From NCBI RefSeq assembly GCF_010015445.1, contig NC_053127.1:24654745-24718744 (forward strand): a stretch of DNA of 64,000 bases, given 5' to 3'. The number at the start of each line of letters is the position of its first letter. Positions within the stretch are counted from its first letter, which is position 1. Under the pieces are notes generated by a model, which ran no database searches, was not told where the DNA came from, and worked only from the letters and a program-made list of their open reading frames with translations. The position numbers and the translations under genes were made by a program. Positions 26,691-36,929 of this stretch are shown here, in pieces. This DNA comes from Perca fluviatilis. Taxonomy: Eukaryota; Chordata; Actinopteri; Perciformes; Percidae.

Positions 26691-27576
26691 AGTGATGGTT
26701 TGGAGTAATTTCACCCTAGGGTCCTTTGCACCATGACCTCGAGCCAAACACCCCCCCAGAAGCTTTTTTCACCTGGGTCGAACATTGGGAGAGTTAGCGT
26801 AGAGTAGCGTTATCAGCTGAATAGCTTAGCGCAGGGGCTAATGGACCCACGTTTGTATCTCTAAGTTACCCCACTAATAATGCCCGAAATGATACCAAAC
26901 GTCTACAGTAGTACAAATAGGTTATGCACTCATAAAACGATGACGAAAGTTTGTAAGTACACCAGAAGTTTATGAACACTTGCATGCTCTCCTCTGCTAG
27001 CTGTTGCTGCTGCTGCTGCTACCTGCAGTTAGACGAGTGCTTAGGGACGTCTACAAATTACTACACCGAAAAGAGATACAACAAAAATATTTATTAATTT
27101 ACTGATTAAATAAGGTAATGTCTCCAAACGTACCTCAATTATTACTTGTCTCCTGCAAGTTATACTACAGCACTTACTTTAAAAAAATTTAATAAAAAAA
27201 TATTTTTGTGTTGTAATTTCAAGACGGCCCTAAGCATTCGTCTTACAGCAAAAACAACAGCAGAGAGCAGAAGCCAGCAGGCAAGTGTTATTTATATAAA
27301 CTTCTGGTGTACTTACAAACTTTCCAATCCATCGTTTTATGAGTGCATAACCTATTTGTACTACTGTAGACGTTTGGTATCATTTCGGGCATTATTAGTG
27401 GGGTAACTTACGAGATACAAACGTGGGTCCATTAGCCCCTGCGCTAAGCTATTCGGCTGATAACGCTACTCTATGCTAACTCTCCCAATGTTCGACCCAA
27501 TGTTCGACTGGGGGGGTGTTTGGCTCAAGGTCATGGTGCAAAGGACCCTAGGGTGAAATTACTCCGAACAATCACT
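26691..27576. mobile_element. TTAA-flanked element with ~250-bp inverted arms, nested in Harbinger
   Basis: The first and last ~250 bp are near-perfect inverted copies (about 26691-26942 and 27325-27576). Both ends begin AGTGAT(G/T)GTT(T/C)GGAGTAA on their own strand. The element sits between TTAA at 26687-26690 and TTAA at 27577-27580, the duplication used by piggyBac and Kolobok transposases. No transposase frame is present, so it is non-autonomous; the superfamily is not settled. The middle includes a short (TGC)n run at 27002-27020 and an A/T-rich spacer. Confidence 0.75.
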
Positions 27577-29103
27577 TTAATGATTTTGTGTTCAATCAAC
27601 TGAAAAAGTGTGATCCTTGTGGCGAAAATCTTTTCAGCTCGTCTCCTTGGCCTATCTTCGTCTTGCTCGGATTACTGCTGCCATTTCACCAGGAGGCATA
27701 TGCGAGGAAACTGGTTTAAACCAGGTGTAAACTGGTTTACACCTGCTTTTAAGAGGTGGAGAATTTTCACAGCAAAATACAGGTGCGCTTTCACGGGCGG
27801 TTTTTGTACATACCACGGAATACATAATTAGGCGCACTTTACGCTTCTCCTCCCATCTCTTTATGGGAAACTCCCACTTTCCCCTTCACCCTCCCATGAA
27901 TGCATATGCATGACACGGAAAAGGGCAATTTGCCATTTTCAGTGCGGCCTGTTTGTACATACCTCGCCATGCTTTTAAGCGCACGTTGCGAAACAAATAC
28001 GGCTGAAGTGGGCGCAAAAGTGTTAGTACATCTGGCCTTGAGGGTAAAACCAACCTACACGTACAGGAGCCTGGCTTAGATAATAAAACTGTTGGGCTGA
28101 CACGGCTTGTGGTTTTTTGTTTTTTTTGTGGCTTTTTACTGTGTACCCGAGTACGTTTGTTCATACTGAGTGATCCAGTATGTAGGGTGTAGTGTGGAGC
28201 TTAAAGTTGGGTAATTTTTGGAAGTTCATGGTTAAATGGACTGTGTTTAATGAGACATTGAGCTGCACTTTAAAATTGTCATTAGTGTCTTTTCAGAGGT
28301 TTTATCATTTTGGAAACTGTGATTGCTGGCAACTTTCTCTGTACACGTGTCAGTGCTGTGTCGTCTCTGTAAAGCTTAGTTAAGTGTCTTCCAGAATGAA
28401 TGTTTGTGTAGGAGCTGTAAACGTTTTTAAGTAAGCTGTATTTTCTACCTAAATGGCTTAACAGAAATTTAATAGAGGTTAGGTATTTTGGAAACTGACA
28501 TTACACAGATTGAAGGGTCAAAGTGTATTTTTTTATGGAGGGAACAACAAGTTCTTTCTTTCATGTTTTAGAAGTTGTTAACCTCCGATTTGGTGTACTA
28601 TGTTTACATGTTTAAGTTTAAATGTATTTTGTTGTGTTACAGAAGGTTGGTGCTACTAACAAGAATTACATAAATGCATTTGGTTATTAAACATAAACAA
28701 TTGAATGTTAACATTATATTTGTTTATCAATTACATTTTATTTTTCACATGCAGACTTTAATACAGTCAGTTGAACTCATTTTTCCACGTAGGCGCAACT
28801 CATCTATTTTTAGTGTTAGTTACAGTTACTGTATATTATTGAGTTTTCCCTACTCATTCACTAAACTTACAAAAATATTTGGAAAGATGTTGCCTCCATT
28901 GTTTTTTAATCAGATCAAAGCAGCAGTTTTACCCATGTTGGATTAAATCTCTACTGTGTGTGTGTGTACGATGCTGTCAGTCTAAACCCAAATTGTTGCC
29001 GAGTGTGTGCATGGGGGCTCGGGGGACTATGTCTATGGGGAGAAGCAGAGCAGGAGAAGTTGGAGAGAGCAGCAGCCACACAGAACATGGACAGAGCGTT
29101 TAC

Positions 29104-29223
29104 CTGGCCCTGTGCTCTGTGGGTACGCCAAGTAGCCGCCTCTTCCACGGGCCCCCCTACCTGAGCCACGCGCTGCTGCTACCGCCGCTGCCGCCACCGG
29201 TCCGTATGCCGTCGCTGGGAAGC
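29104..29223 (-). CDS. msi2: msi2 coding exon: alanine-rich segment and RGG-like extension (120 bp)
   Basis: The exon encodes FPATAYGPVAAAAVAAARGS and then GRGARGRGGYLAYPQSTGP. The first part is the alanine-rich segment of Musashi-1 and Musashi-2. The second is the RGG-like extension found only in long Musashi-2 isoforms. The acceptor is UG-rich (GTGCCTGCAG before GCTTCCC) and the donor is CCAG|GTAAAC. It holds two bases, 39 codons and one base, so both ends are phase 1. An internal in-frame donor (TCAG|GTAGGG) would end the exon at 29161, giving 63 bp ending ARGS. RGG-like stretches in such proteins commonly contribute to RNA binding and condensate behaviour; that is family knowledge, not shown here. 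The coding strand is GC-rich in contrast to its AT-rich surroundings. The long plus-strand frame over it is only an antisense shadow. Confidence 0.94.
29157..29164 (-). other. alternative 5' splice site inside msi2 exon
   Basis: Within the 120-bp exon the minus strand reads GGCTCAG|GTAGGG, a good donor with CAG before GT. It falls after the first base of a codon, the same phase as the exon's regular donor. Use of this site gives a 63-bp exon (29161-29223). Spliced to the exon ending at 11768 it would yield [12 protein letters not shown], matching the short mammalian Musashi-2 arrangement (RGSG followed by a SNPARPGG-like block). Actual use is inferred from phase and family isoforms only. Confidence 0.6.
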
Positions 29224-32200
29224 CTGCAGGCACATACACACATACACACTCATCACTTCTTGAACATGGATGAGTACGTCCCAGAGCTACAGGAGAATGT
29301 TGATACCAGCACTGAGCTACGGGATAAAACTATAGCTGTCAGAGACAGGGGCTCATGTCAGGGTGACATCTATCAGGAGACGCTTACTGAAACCACTGTG
29401 ATATTCAAAACCCTGCAGATCCACTGATCCATACACAGAAACAGAAAGATAGCCATGAGCAACTCACTGAATATCTTGTTAAAATAAAAAAAAAACCTGT
29501 GCAGATTCAATATACGTGTCATGATCATCATGAGGCAAATTATATTAAAACCATACAACAAAAACATTCATTTTTGATTATCATTTAAAACTTCATAAAC
29601 CGTAATTTACATTAGAGTTATCGTACTGCAATATTCATAATAAGTACTATAAAAACATATCCTCTCAAAGAAAATATGTATTCGACTGAAAAGGTGCAAA
29701 TTCTTATTCATCCACAAAACTGTAGTAAACTGACTTTCGCAATCCACTAAGTCTGATTATATTAGTGAAAGCATTTGGCTCTCGGGGGTGTTTATGTCAC
29801 ATGCTTTGGATGAAAGATTACAGCCACTTCTGAGCTGCATAGACATGGGCATAATAGCCCTACCTCTGGGGACCATCCCTGCATTTTGTCCGGGAGTGCT
29901 CCCAATTACTGTGGGTTCTATGGAATCAGAATCATCCACTGTAATGCAAGAGGCAACGTATTCCACATTGTTTTAGTTGGGCTATTCAGATAGAAGATAT
30001 ACAGTAGAAAGAATTCTCATAATGAAATTGAGACATCTGTTGGATGATTTGTCATTCAGAAGACTTCAATGTTAGCTTATGTGAAGACTTGTCTCTTGTG
30101 CTTGTTTCTTTTTACATTTAAAACAAAAAAAAGTACAGTACTCCTTCGGTGAGAGTTGTGAAGCTCTACGCTTTAAAAGCATTCATAACTCTGTCCAAAT
30201 TGTCAGTTTATGATACACTAATAACTGAAAGGCCTTAATAACATGCAAATATAAATCCACTTCTTTAGGGTCTGATTATTCCAACAAATATCAGCCTAAT
30301 AATCAGTCTGTAATTAAGCCAACGCAGTATCTGGGAATTGTAATTACAGTGTTGGCCTTAATGAACACAGTAGTTGGAGGTGGCTGACAGAGGCTAGTCC
30401 ATGCCCAGGGCCCAGGCTCCGCTCTCAGCACAGGAATGGCATGTCATTAGTGGTGGTGATGAGATTCCTCACTCTGGGCTCAACACCGTCTATGCCTAAT
30501 CAGCCTCCTAAAATTATCTCCACAGGAAATGCTTTCCTCACTAGCAAAAAAATGATCTCCAAATTCCCTCAAATGGAGTCTTTTCTTGATTTCTCTTTCA
30601 GCTGAATGTGCGTGCATGTGTGTCTTTCTTTTATGTTTTGGCCATATTCTGGAGACTGTGGTTTAGACATTACAAAATGGCACAGGACAGCTCAGAGGAT
30701 TATTTTTTGAATGCTGTGGAGGTGAGAGGAGCACCGGTGGGTGACCTATTTTCCGAGTCAGCCTTGTACTGCTATTCCACCAAGAGGGGCTCGCACAAAA
30801 GACTGATGAGAGGGAGGGAGGGGGAGGAGGTGACAGGGCAGGGTCAGATGAGCCGCAGCCAAAGAGAAAAACACATAGCTTTTCATCAGCCGGCTGAGAA
30901 AGAGGTAATTCACAACTCTGTCGACACAATATGACCATGGGTGTGTGTGTGTGTGTGTTGAGTGTGAGATGCCATCATGTTACGACTGGCAGGCAGGTGA
31001 AGAAGAGAAAAAAATGGCACTTTCCCCCCAACTATCTAACAGCTCAGGAGAGAATAACGGACTGAGGCGGCATAGCGACAGGGGACAAGGAATACAAAAA
31101 AAAGATGACAAAAGGCAACTAAAATCAGCCACACTTTTGCTACTGCTGCCGCATCATACCAGGAACTGATTTCTACAGCTCAAATTATATTCTCTGCCTC
31201 TTTTCACAAAAATACAAATCAACTCTGATACTATGCTAATGATGGCCATGCACCCCTGCATTTCCACTTACAGTGTCCCCATGGTTGCTCCTTGGAACTG
31301 TTTCATGCAGCAGTCTCCACCTCTTTTTCCTTCTCTCTCTCTCTCTCCTTTCCTAAGTGCTGAATCTATCTTCCCCTCACTGCCATTGTCATGACACCCC
31401 CAATAGACCCATTGGCTTGGAAGTTAGTTGCGGGCAAAGTTGTGGTGAGAGATTAACTTTGCAGGATTAGGTGGGTTAATTAATAGATGGCTGCTGCTCA
31501 TTGTTTTGCGCTCACGCTGTAAGAAGCCACCCAAGAGAAGCGCTGCAGCATTAAATCAATTTCATGGCCCTTTTATTACTGAGGAGATAAAGCCAATATT
31601 TAGCTTTCAATTCTTCACAATTATTGGGCCCCTGATTTGCCACTTGAGTGGCTGCGCTTGGCTGGGGACAAGGACACATCTGTTTATGAGCTGTGGAGGC
31701 CCGGGGGCCTTGGTGTCCGGACTCCGGGGAACTGTCCTCAGCTTTCTCTCCTCAAGCCTGTAGTACAGAAATTCAGCCTTCTTTAAGAGTGCAGATGGAA
31801 AGGAAGAAAGATAAGACCTAAAGAAAGATGAGGACTGTCAAAAATGTCATCGACATTTCATCCTCTCTCCAAGCAAAATAATTTCTCAACACAAACATTT
31901 TTCATAAACAGATTTATATTCACACCAAAAACAGTTGTGAATTTCTACAGATATTTCCCAGTCTGACGTTATTCTCCCTATTCAAAGCTGACTTTGTATT
32001 CTATGTCCTTACAACGCTGGCATTAACTTGTATTCTATCCTTCCAACTCCACTGTTTCCAAATATTCCAACATTCAGAAATGTATGCAACTGTTACCCCA
32101 TATGTGTCCATATCCTTCCCAACCTAAAATCAACTTTCAACTAAAGCAACTTGCGAAGCAGAATGGCATGTCCAATTGATGGTATTATCAGTTATGTGCT

Positions 32201-33534
32201 GAAGGAGCACAATGTGCATCCAGAGCACATACAGTAAGGCTCTATTTTCATGACAGTGCATAGCACATACCTGCATTTTATGCCTGTAAATAGCATTTTT
32301 CTTGGGTGTACACTGGCTCTTTTCCATCTGCACCTGTATTTTGTGAGTCTCTGTGAACTTGACTGTACTGAAGTAGAAGGCAAGTCACAGTAGGGGAGTT
32401 TCACAGTGATCAAATGGCACAGTGCAATTTTTATGTCAAGGTTTCTTGGGATTTTTGCTTGCACAGGCCAGGTCAAAAGCTTTGTTTATCTATTAGAATT
32501 ATTGCTGAATACAATACTGCTTTTAAAGTAGATAAAATTAGGTGATGGGATTGGTCAAATTAATTCTAGCCCCCATTATGACCACAGATAATGTATTCCT
32601 TCTGATGTCACCATGTTTTTAAGCTGCTCTGCGGTTGCAATGCATGGTTTTAACCATACTGGGCCTCATTGCCTGCCTTTGTACTCTGTGTCAATTACTC
32701 ATCAGAGTATGTGTACTGTACTCAACCCTCAACAGGAGGAAGGTGAATTTTGTCATATGATCTAAACTTGTGCTAATAAGTTTTCTCCTGATGCACTTTT
32801 TCTGATACATTTCTGTAGATCCTTTTTTGCCATACTGCCTTTCTAGCCACTTTCTGATCCTATTACTCAGAAAACGTCACGATGAAAAGTTGTTGCATTA
32901 TGCATCAATAAGGTGCTATTTATGTCCTACCAGTCTGACAACAGCTTGACTGATGTTAATGTAATCTGTACTGTTCTTTGGCCCAAAACTGCCAGCAGCA
33001 GCTCCCCCGTCATTGACAAAGGAGCTCCATCAGTCACAGAGCACTCCACTCATTTTTGCTATAAGAAGAACTGTCAACTCTCTAATGCACAGGAGGAGCC
33101 CAGGGACAGCTGATATGCGTGGCCCTATGGATGAAGTAGCCTATGCTCACATTTTAATATCTCTCTGAAACATAAAACTAATAGGGCCTTAATGTAGCAC
33201 AACACTAACACATAATGTTTAGTGGTGATCTCAAATGGTGTTGTTAAGTAAGCAACAGAACATTACACACACATTTGGAAAATGTGAATAATGTGTAGCA
33301 TAGACATTTTTGTTTACCAATATGTTTAGCTTAACATTATACCAAACTAGCAAATAAAATTACTTCAAACGAGGACATTCGCAGACATGCTTAATAAATC
33401 TAGCGTAGGAGTGCACTTAACCAGGGTTAGCAGAGTTTTCATGCTATGCTGGTTAACACAGTAGCTTGGTTTGGGAAAGAGGCTTGCAAAAAAGCCTTTC
33501 AGCCTGAAGTGAGTCGGTTTTGGGGCCAGACAGA

Positions 33535-33588
33535 AGGAGTGAGACGGATGAACAGTAAAGAGCAGAGAGGAGTGAGACAGATGAACAG
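33535..33588. repeat. two-copy ~33-bp tandem repeat
   Basis: AGGAGTGAGACRGATGAACAG occurs at 33535 and again at 33568, with one base difference. Purine-rich surroundings; no coding meaning seen. Confidence 0.7.
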
Positions 33589-34075
33589 AGAAGGACAGCA
33601 ACTAAATCAGTAGAAAAAGAAGACAAAGAGAAGAAAGCTCAAAGGGAATGAGAAAAACGAGGGAGAAATAAGGGCAGGACACAGGTGTCTTATTCATCCT
33701 CATGGAATTCTGTTATATTTCTAGAGATGAGATTATATTATACTTAGGTAATACTTAAGACCATCACCTGTAATAAATTGCTTTTATTCTACACCACTCA
33801 ATCAATGTTAGGTGTCGTATGGTACTCTTACACAGGACAATATCCTTTGTGAAAACAAAACAAATGGTATAAAAATAATCTCCATTCCTCAAATGTAGAT
33901 TAACTCTTACTTTAACTGTTTCACTATTACGTAAAAGTGAAGTAACAGTAAAAAAAAAAAACTAGCTATAGATGCTATACAAACAATGTATTCTAAGAAT
34001 GATCCCCCTGAGAGTGTTAAATTATTTTAATTTTGTACAATAGCAGGCCTGGTGGAATTACACTAAGTGTAGTTA

Positions 34076-34220
34076 GGGCTGGGTGATAGAATAGAATAGA
34101 ATGAATCTTTAATGTCCACCATGGTGGAAATTTTTCTTTATGGCCAAATTCTTCTATGCCAATATAAATCATTTCATTTCTCAGTAACGATATATATCAC
34201 AATATAGCATGTTTTCAGGT
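34076..34220. repeat. fragment of fish AGGGCTGGGYGATA-type repeat with inserted LINE-tail-like piece
   Basis: AGGGCTGGGTGATA, then TATGGCCAAA and CGATATATATCACAATATAG, resemble a common teleost hAT-like repeat. Inside is a GAATA-rich stretch and CTTTAATGTCCACCATGGTGG, resembling the 3' tail of fish LINEs. The far end is not found. Confidence 0.4.
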
Positions 34221-35265
34221 ATAAACAAATAGTCTATATAAAATAACCACGTTATAAAGGCTATTTTTGTTTACTGTGTGAATTTTAGTGCAAAATGAAC
34301 CCATCCCAGTTGCAGTGATGAATCATATTTTAGCATGTAAGGCTTTACATGTAATCTGCAAAGTATCTAATACAGTCGTCACAATGAAAAAAAGTAAAAA
34401 TGCTCAGATTTCGAACTTACAGTAACTACAGTAGCTGGGTAGATGAATTGTGTTAAAAAAATTAGTCAAAATGCATTGAATGATGAATTTAGTGATGTGC
34501 ATTGATCATGTAATTGAATTGATCCCATTTAACTGATCCAAATATGTTTCCCATTAAATAAAAGATACATGGAAACCAAACAGAAAAAAATTATTTTAAA
34601 AATTACTTCTGTCCGTCTGTCCAAATCTAATTACGAATCACTCATATAGGTGTCACTCTTTGCTGCAAATTCAATGTTGAAAGTGTGAGAAAAATATAGC
34701 AAATCATACATGAGATGCATGTTTTTCTTGTCACTCTACGACAGTAAGAGAGACAACCCAGCGGAAATAAGTCTGTTGATAAGTCACAGCAGAGGCAGTG
34801 AAGCACACTGCCGCCTTCTCACAGGAGGAGGGAGGCATTCTGTCAGAGATGGAAAACTGACTCCACTTCACATTTTGCTTCATCAATAACCTTTGATAAG
34901 ATGTAGAGACATAGAGACAAATAAACAAAAGAAAATATATATATTTAAATCAAAGTTACTAAAGAGAGAGAGACCTAGCAAGACATCTTTTCATCTCCAG
35001 ACTGACAAGTGTCCCATTGTTGTCATCCTTCAGCGCTACTTTGTTGTTGTTGAAAGCATCTCTGGGTTGGTGTTATCAAAGGCATAAATCACAGAGCTGG
35101 AGAGAGCCAGGTGGCTTTCATATGAACTGCTGCACACATGCTCATGTCTCACCTCTCCTCTGATCAATGGAGACCTACAGTACACACAGAGATTTCCCCC
35201 CACATAAAATACAGACTGGTGTCTGGGAATGAGCCAGAGAGAGAGCGAGAGAAAGAGCATTTACA

Positions 35266-35530
35266 TGCACACCAATAATTCAATTATAACCAGACTAATG
35301 CAATACGCGTATTATTGCAACTCTCATGTAAACACCTTAACTGGGTTATCTTACTCACATTAAGGTCCTAATCAGAGTAAGCATAACTTGATTAACAGAG
35401 CTGGGTTGCTTGTCAATCATTCAAATTAATCTTGCCATGTGTATGTCTGGTTTCTTTCAGTGTTTGGAGTCTGTGCACGTGCCAAAAAGGTCACACGGTG
35501 AACAGGATGCCAAGTGGTATGTTTGAAACA
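35266..35530. repeat. possible MITE fragment (TTACATGCAC … ATGTAAACACC)
   Basis: TTTACATGCAC followed by TCATGTAAACACC and GAGTAAGCATAACTTGATTA resembles a repeat seen in fish genomes. No inverted ends or target duplication could be fixed. Confidence 0.28.
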
Positions 35531-36274
35531 GAACAGCTAGAGATGGTGGAAAATTAAACAAAGAACTTAAATAAAATTAAACTGTAAAATGGCAAACACT
35601 AACATGAAGATGACCTATACATATATGCATCCATACAAATATTTGATTCCTTTGTTCTATTAGAATGTATTGCCACATGTCCTTTTGTCCACCAACCTGA
35701 CAGACAGCTAAGCTTGGGATACATGGGGAAGTCAGGTTGCTTTACTTGAAATTAACTACACTCTTTAAGGGGCATTCTGCAGATTGTACACATCCAGTTC
35801 AATTTACTTATATAGCCTGATGATGTTAACAGGGCTATCTCAGCTTGAGCTTTATTTTTAACACAAAGCATGCGTTACAAAACTGGAGTAGGTGTGACAG
35901 TATAAATGGTATAGAAAGTACATCGATATGAATTTGCCCTACGGTATAAATTTTGACTAAACCGTGCGGACCAGTAGAGCCCTCCTTTTGCTTGACATAA
36001 TGCAGTAAAGACTCTTACACTGAGCTAAAATGGAAACAATATGCTGCAACAAATGTCTTTCGGTTTAATTAAAAGGTATTCATTTTGAAGGATTCTGTTA
36101 GTATTGAAAAAACAAACAAAATGAATATCCAAATCACAAAATTGAAAACCGAATACCTACTTAAACCTACATTGAGTTGATTCTTGGCAAAAACTTTGTT
36201 CTTCCACAAATATGTGCTCATTCATGTGTAATTACTTCCACCAACTAATCAAAGTATTCTCCTACGCGTAGAAT

Positions 36275-36929
36275 CTGCCATTCAGAATCATTCAGAATAC
36301 ATAGGAGTGAGTCGAATGACAGCAGCCATGTAGCGCCTCCATCTTTAAAATACATTAGCCAAAGAGGGACATACCTCCACCTTTCGCGCTTTTACACTCA
36401 GTAGCACCGTGACGAATGCAAGGGAGGGGGAGAAGATTTGAAAGCCTGTTGAAAATGGAGGATCACACCTATTCTCTAGGACATGTAACGGAGATGCCAA
36501 GGAAGTTAAAAAGAGAATTAAAACGACAACGCGACAGGCAAAGCAACAAGACCAAAGTTAATATTGGAGTGGCTTTTCCAAGATGGAAAGAGCTCATAAG
36601 GAGTAAAGCCGAAGTTGCCTGCTTTCTTCTCGACAGGTAATTCTGCCTATTTGTGTAAAGACAACATTTATAGTTGCTTGGCTAACTATAGCATGGTTGT
36701 GCATAACGTCGTGATTTCCCTGGCAGACAACTCACGTCATGCAGTTGTAACACAGACAGCTAGAACAGCTGCGTGTAAACGCTGGAGATACTAATAGCTA
36801 ATTTTGGGTTCAGCCACCATAGGAGTTAGAACATGCTCGGAATGGGGGGGCTAGAAAGTAATATTCATTTGGTTGCCATATACAATTTCACCGCTAGACG
36901 GGAGAAATTCTTACACAATGTAGCTTTAA
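36275..36929 (+). mobile_element. probable DNA-transposon-derived repeat with exon-like ORF
   Basis: The right end, inverted, reads TTAAAGCTACATTGTGTAAG, which I recognise as a common teleost repeat terminus. The left boundary is uncertain. The body contains the open frame at 36416-36640. Confidence 0.4.
36416..36640 (+). pseudogene. transposon-associated exon-like ORF (VNIGVAFPRW … ACFLLDR)
   Basis: A 74-codon plus-strand frame starting MQGRGRRFESLL contains a basic stretch (KLKRELKRQRDRQ) and then VNIGVAFPRWKELIRSKAEV and ACFLLDR. A similar pattern (NIG.AF.RW…DAE.A.FLLD) recurs in many fish repeat-derived proteins. LLDR is followed by CAG|GTAATT, a good donor, so this may be the first exon of a repeat-borne gene. 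No second exon is found; it is probably inactive. The function is unknown to me. Confidence 0.4.

Larger units (their letters stand above)
26176..28038. mobile_element. Harbinger-like DNA transposon, with a nested element
   Basis: The left end reads GGGCCAGATGTAC and the right end, reverse-complemented, AGGCCAGATGTAC, matching at 12 of 13 bases. The element is flanked by TGA at 26173-26175 and again at 28039-28041, a 3-bp duplication as expected for PIF/Harbinger elements. Inside is a minus-strand HARBI1-like transposase remnant. A second, TTAA-flanked element interrupts it at 26691-27576. Identity rests on the transposase resemblance plus terminal-repeat and duplication structure. Confidence 0.8.
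15944..29103 (-). other. msi2 intron, 13.2 kb
   Basis: Contains the paired G-rich and C-rich tracts at 15961-16129, an everted AGGTCA-type site pair at 16355-16431, possible conserved regulatory DNA near 18050-18420, 18950-19110 and 20170-20520, a LINE remnant near 21290-21790, and the MITE, Harbinger and TTAA-element complex at 25728-28038. The stretch 28040-29100 is AT-rich with no recognisable feature. Confidence 0.75.

Noticed and set aside
28879..29427. 182-codon plus-strand open frame
   Set aside because: It lies antisense over the GC-rich msi2 exon at 29104-29223 and has no family resemblance; the minus-strand exon explains the open frame.
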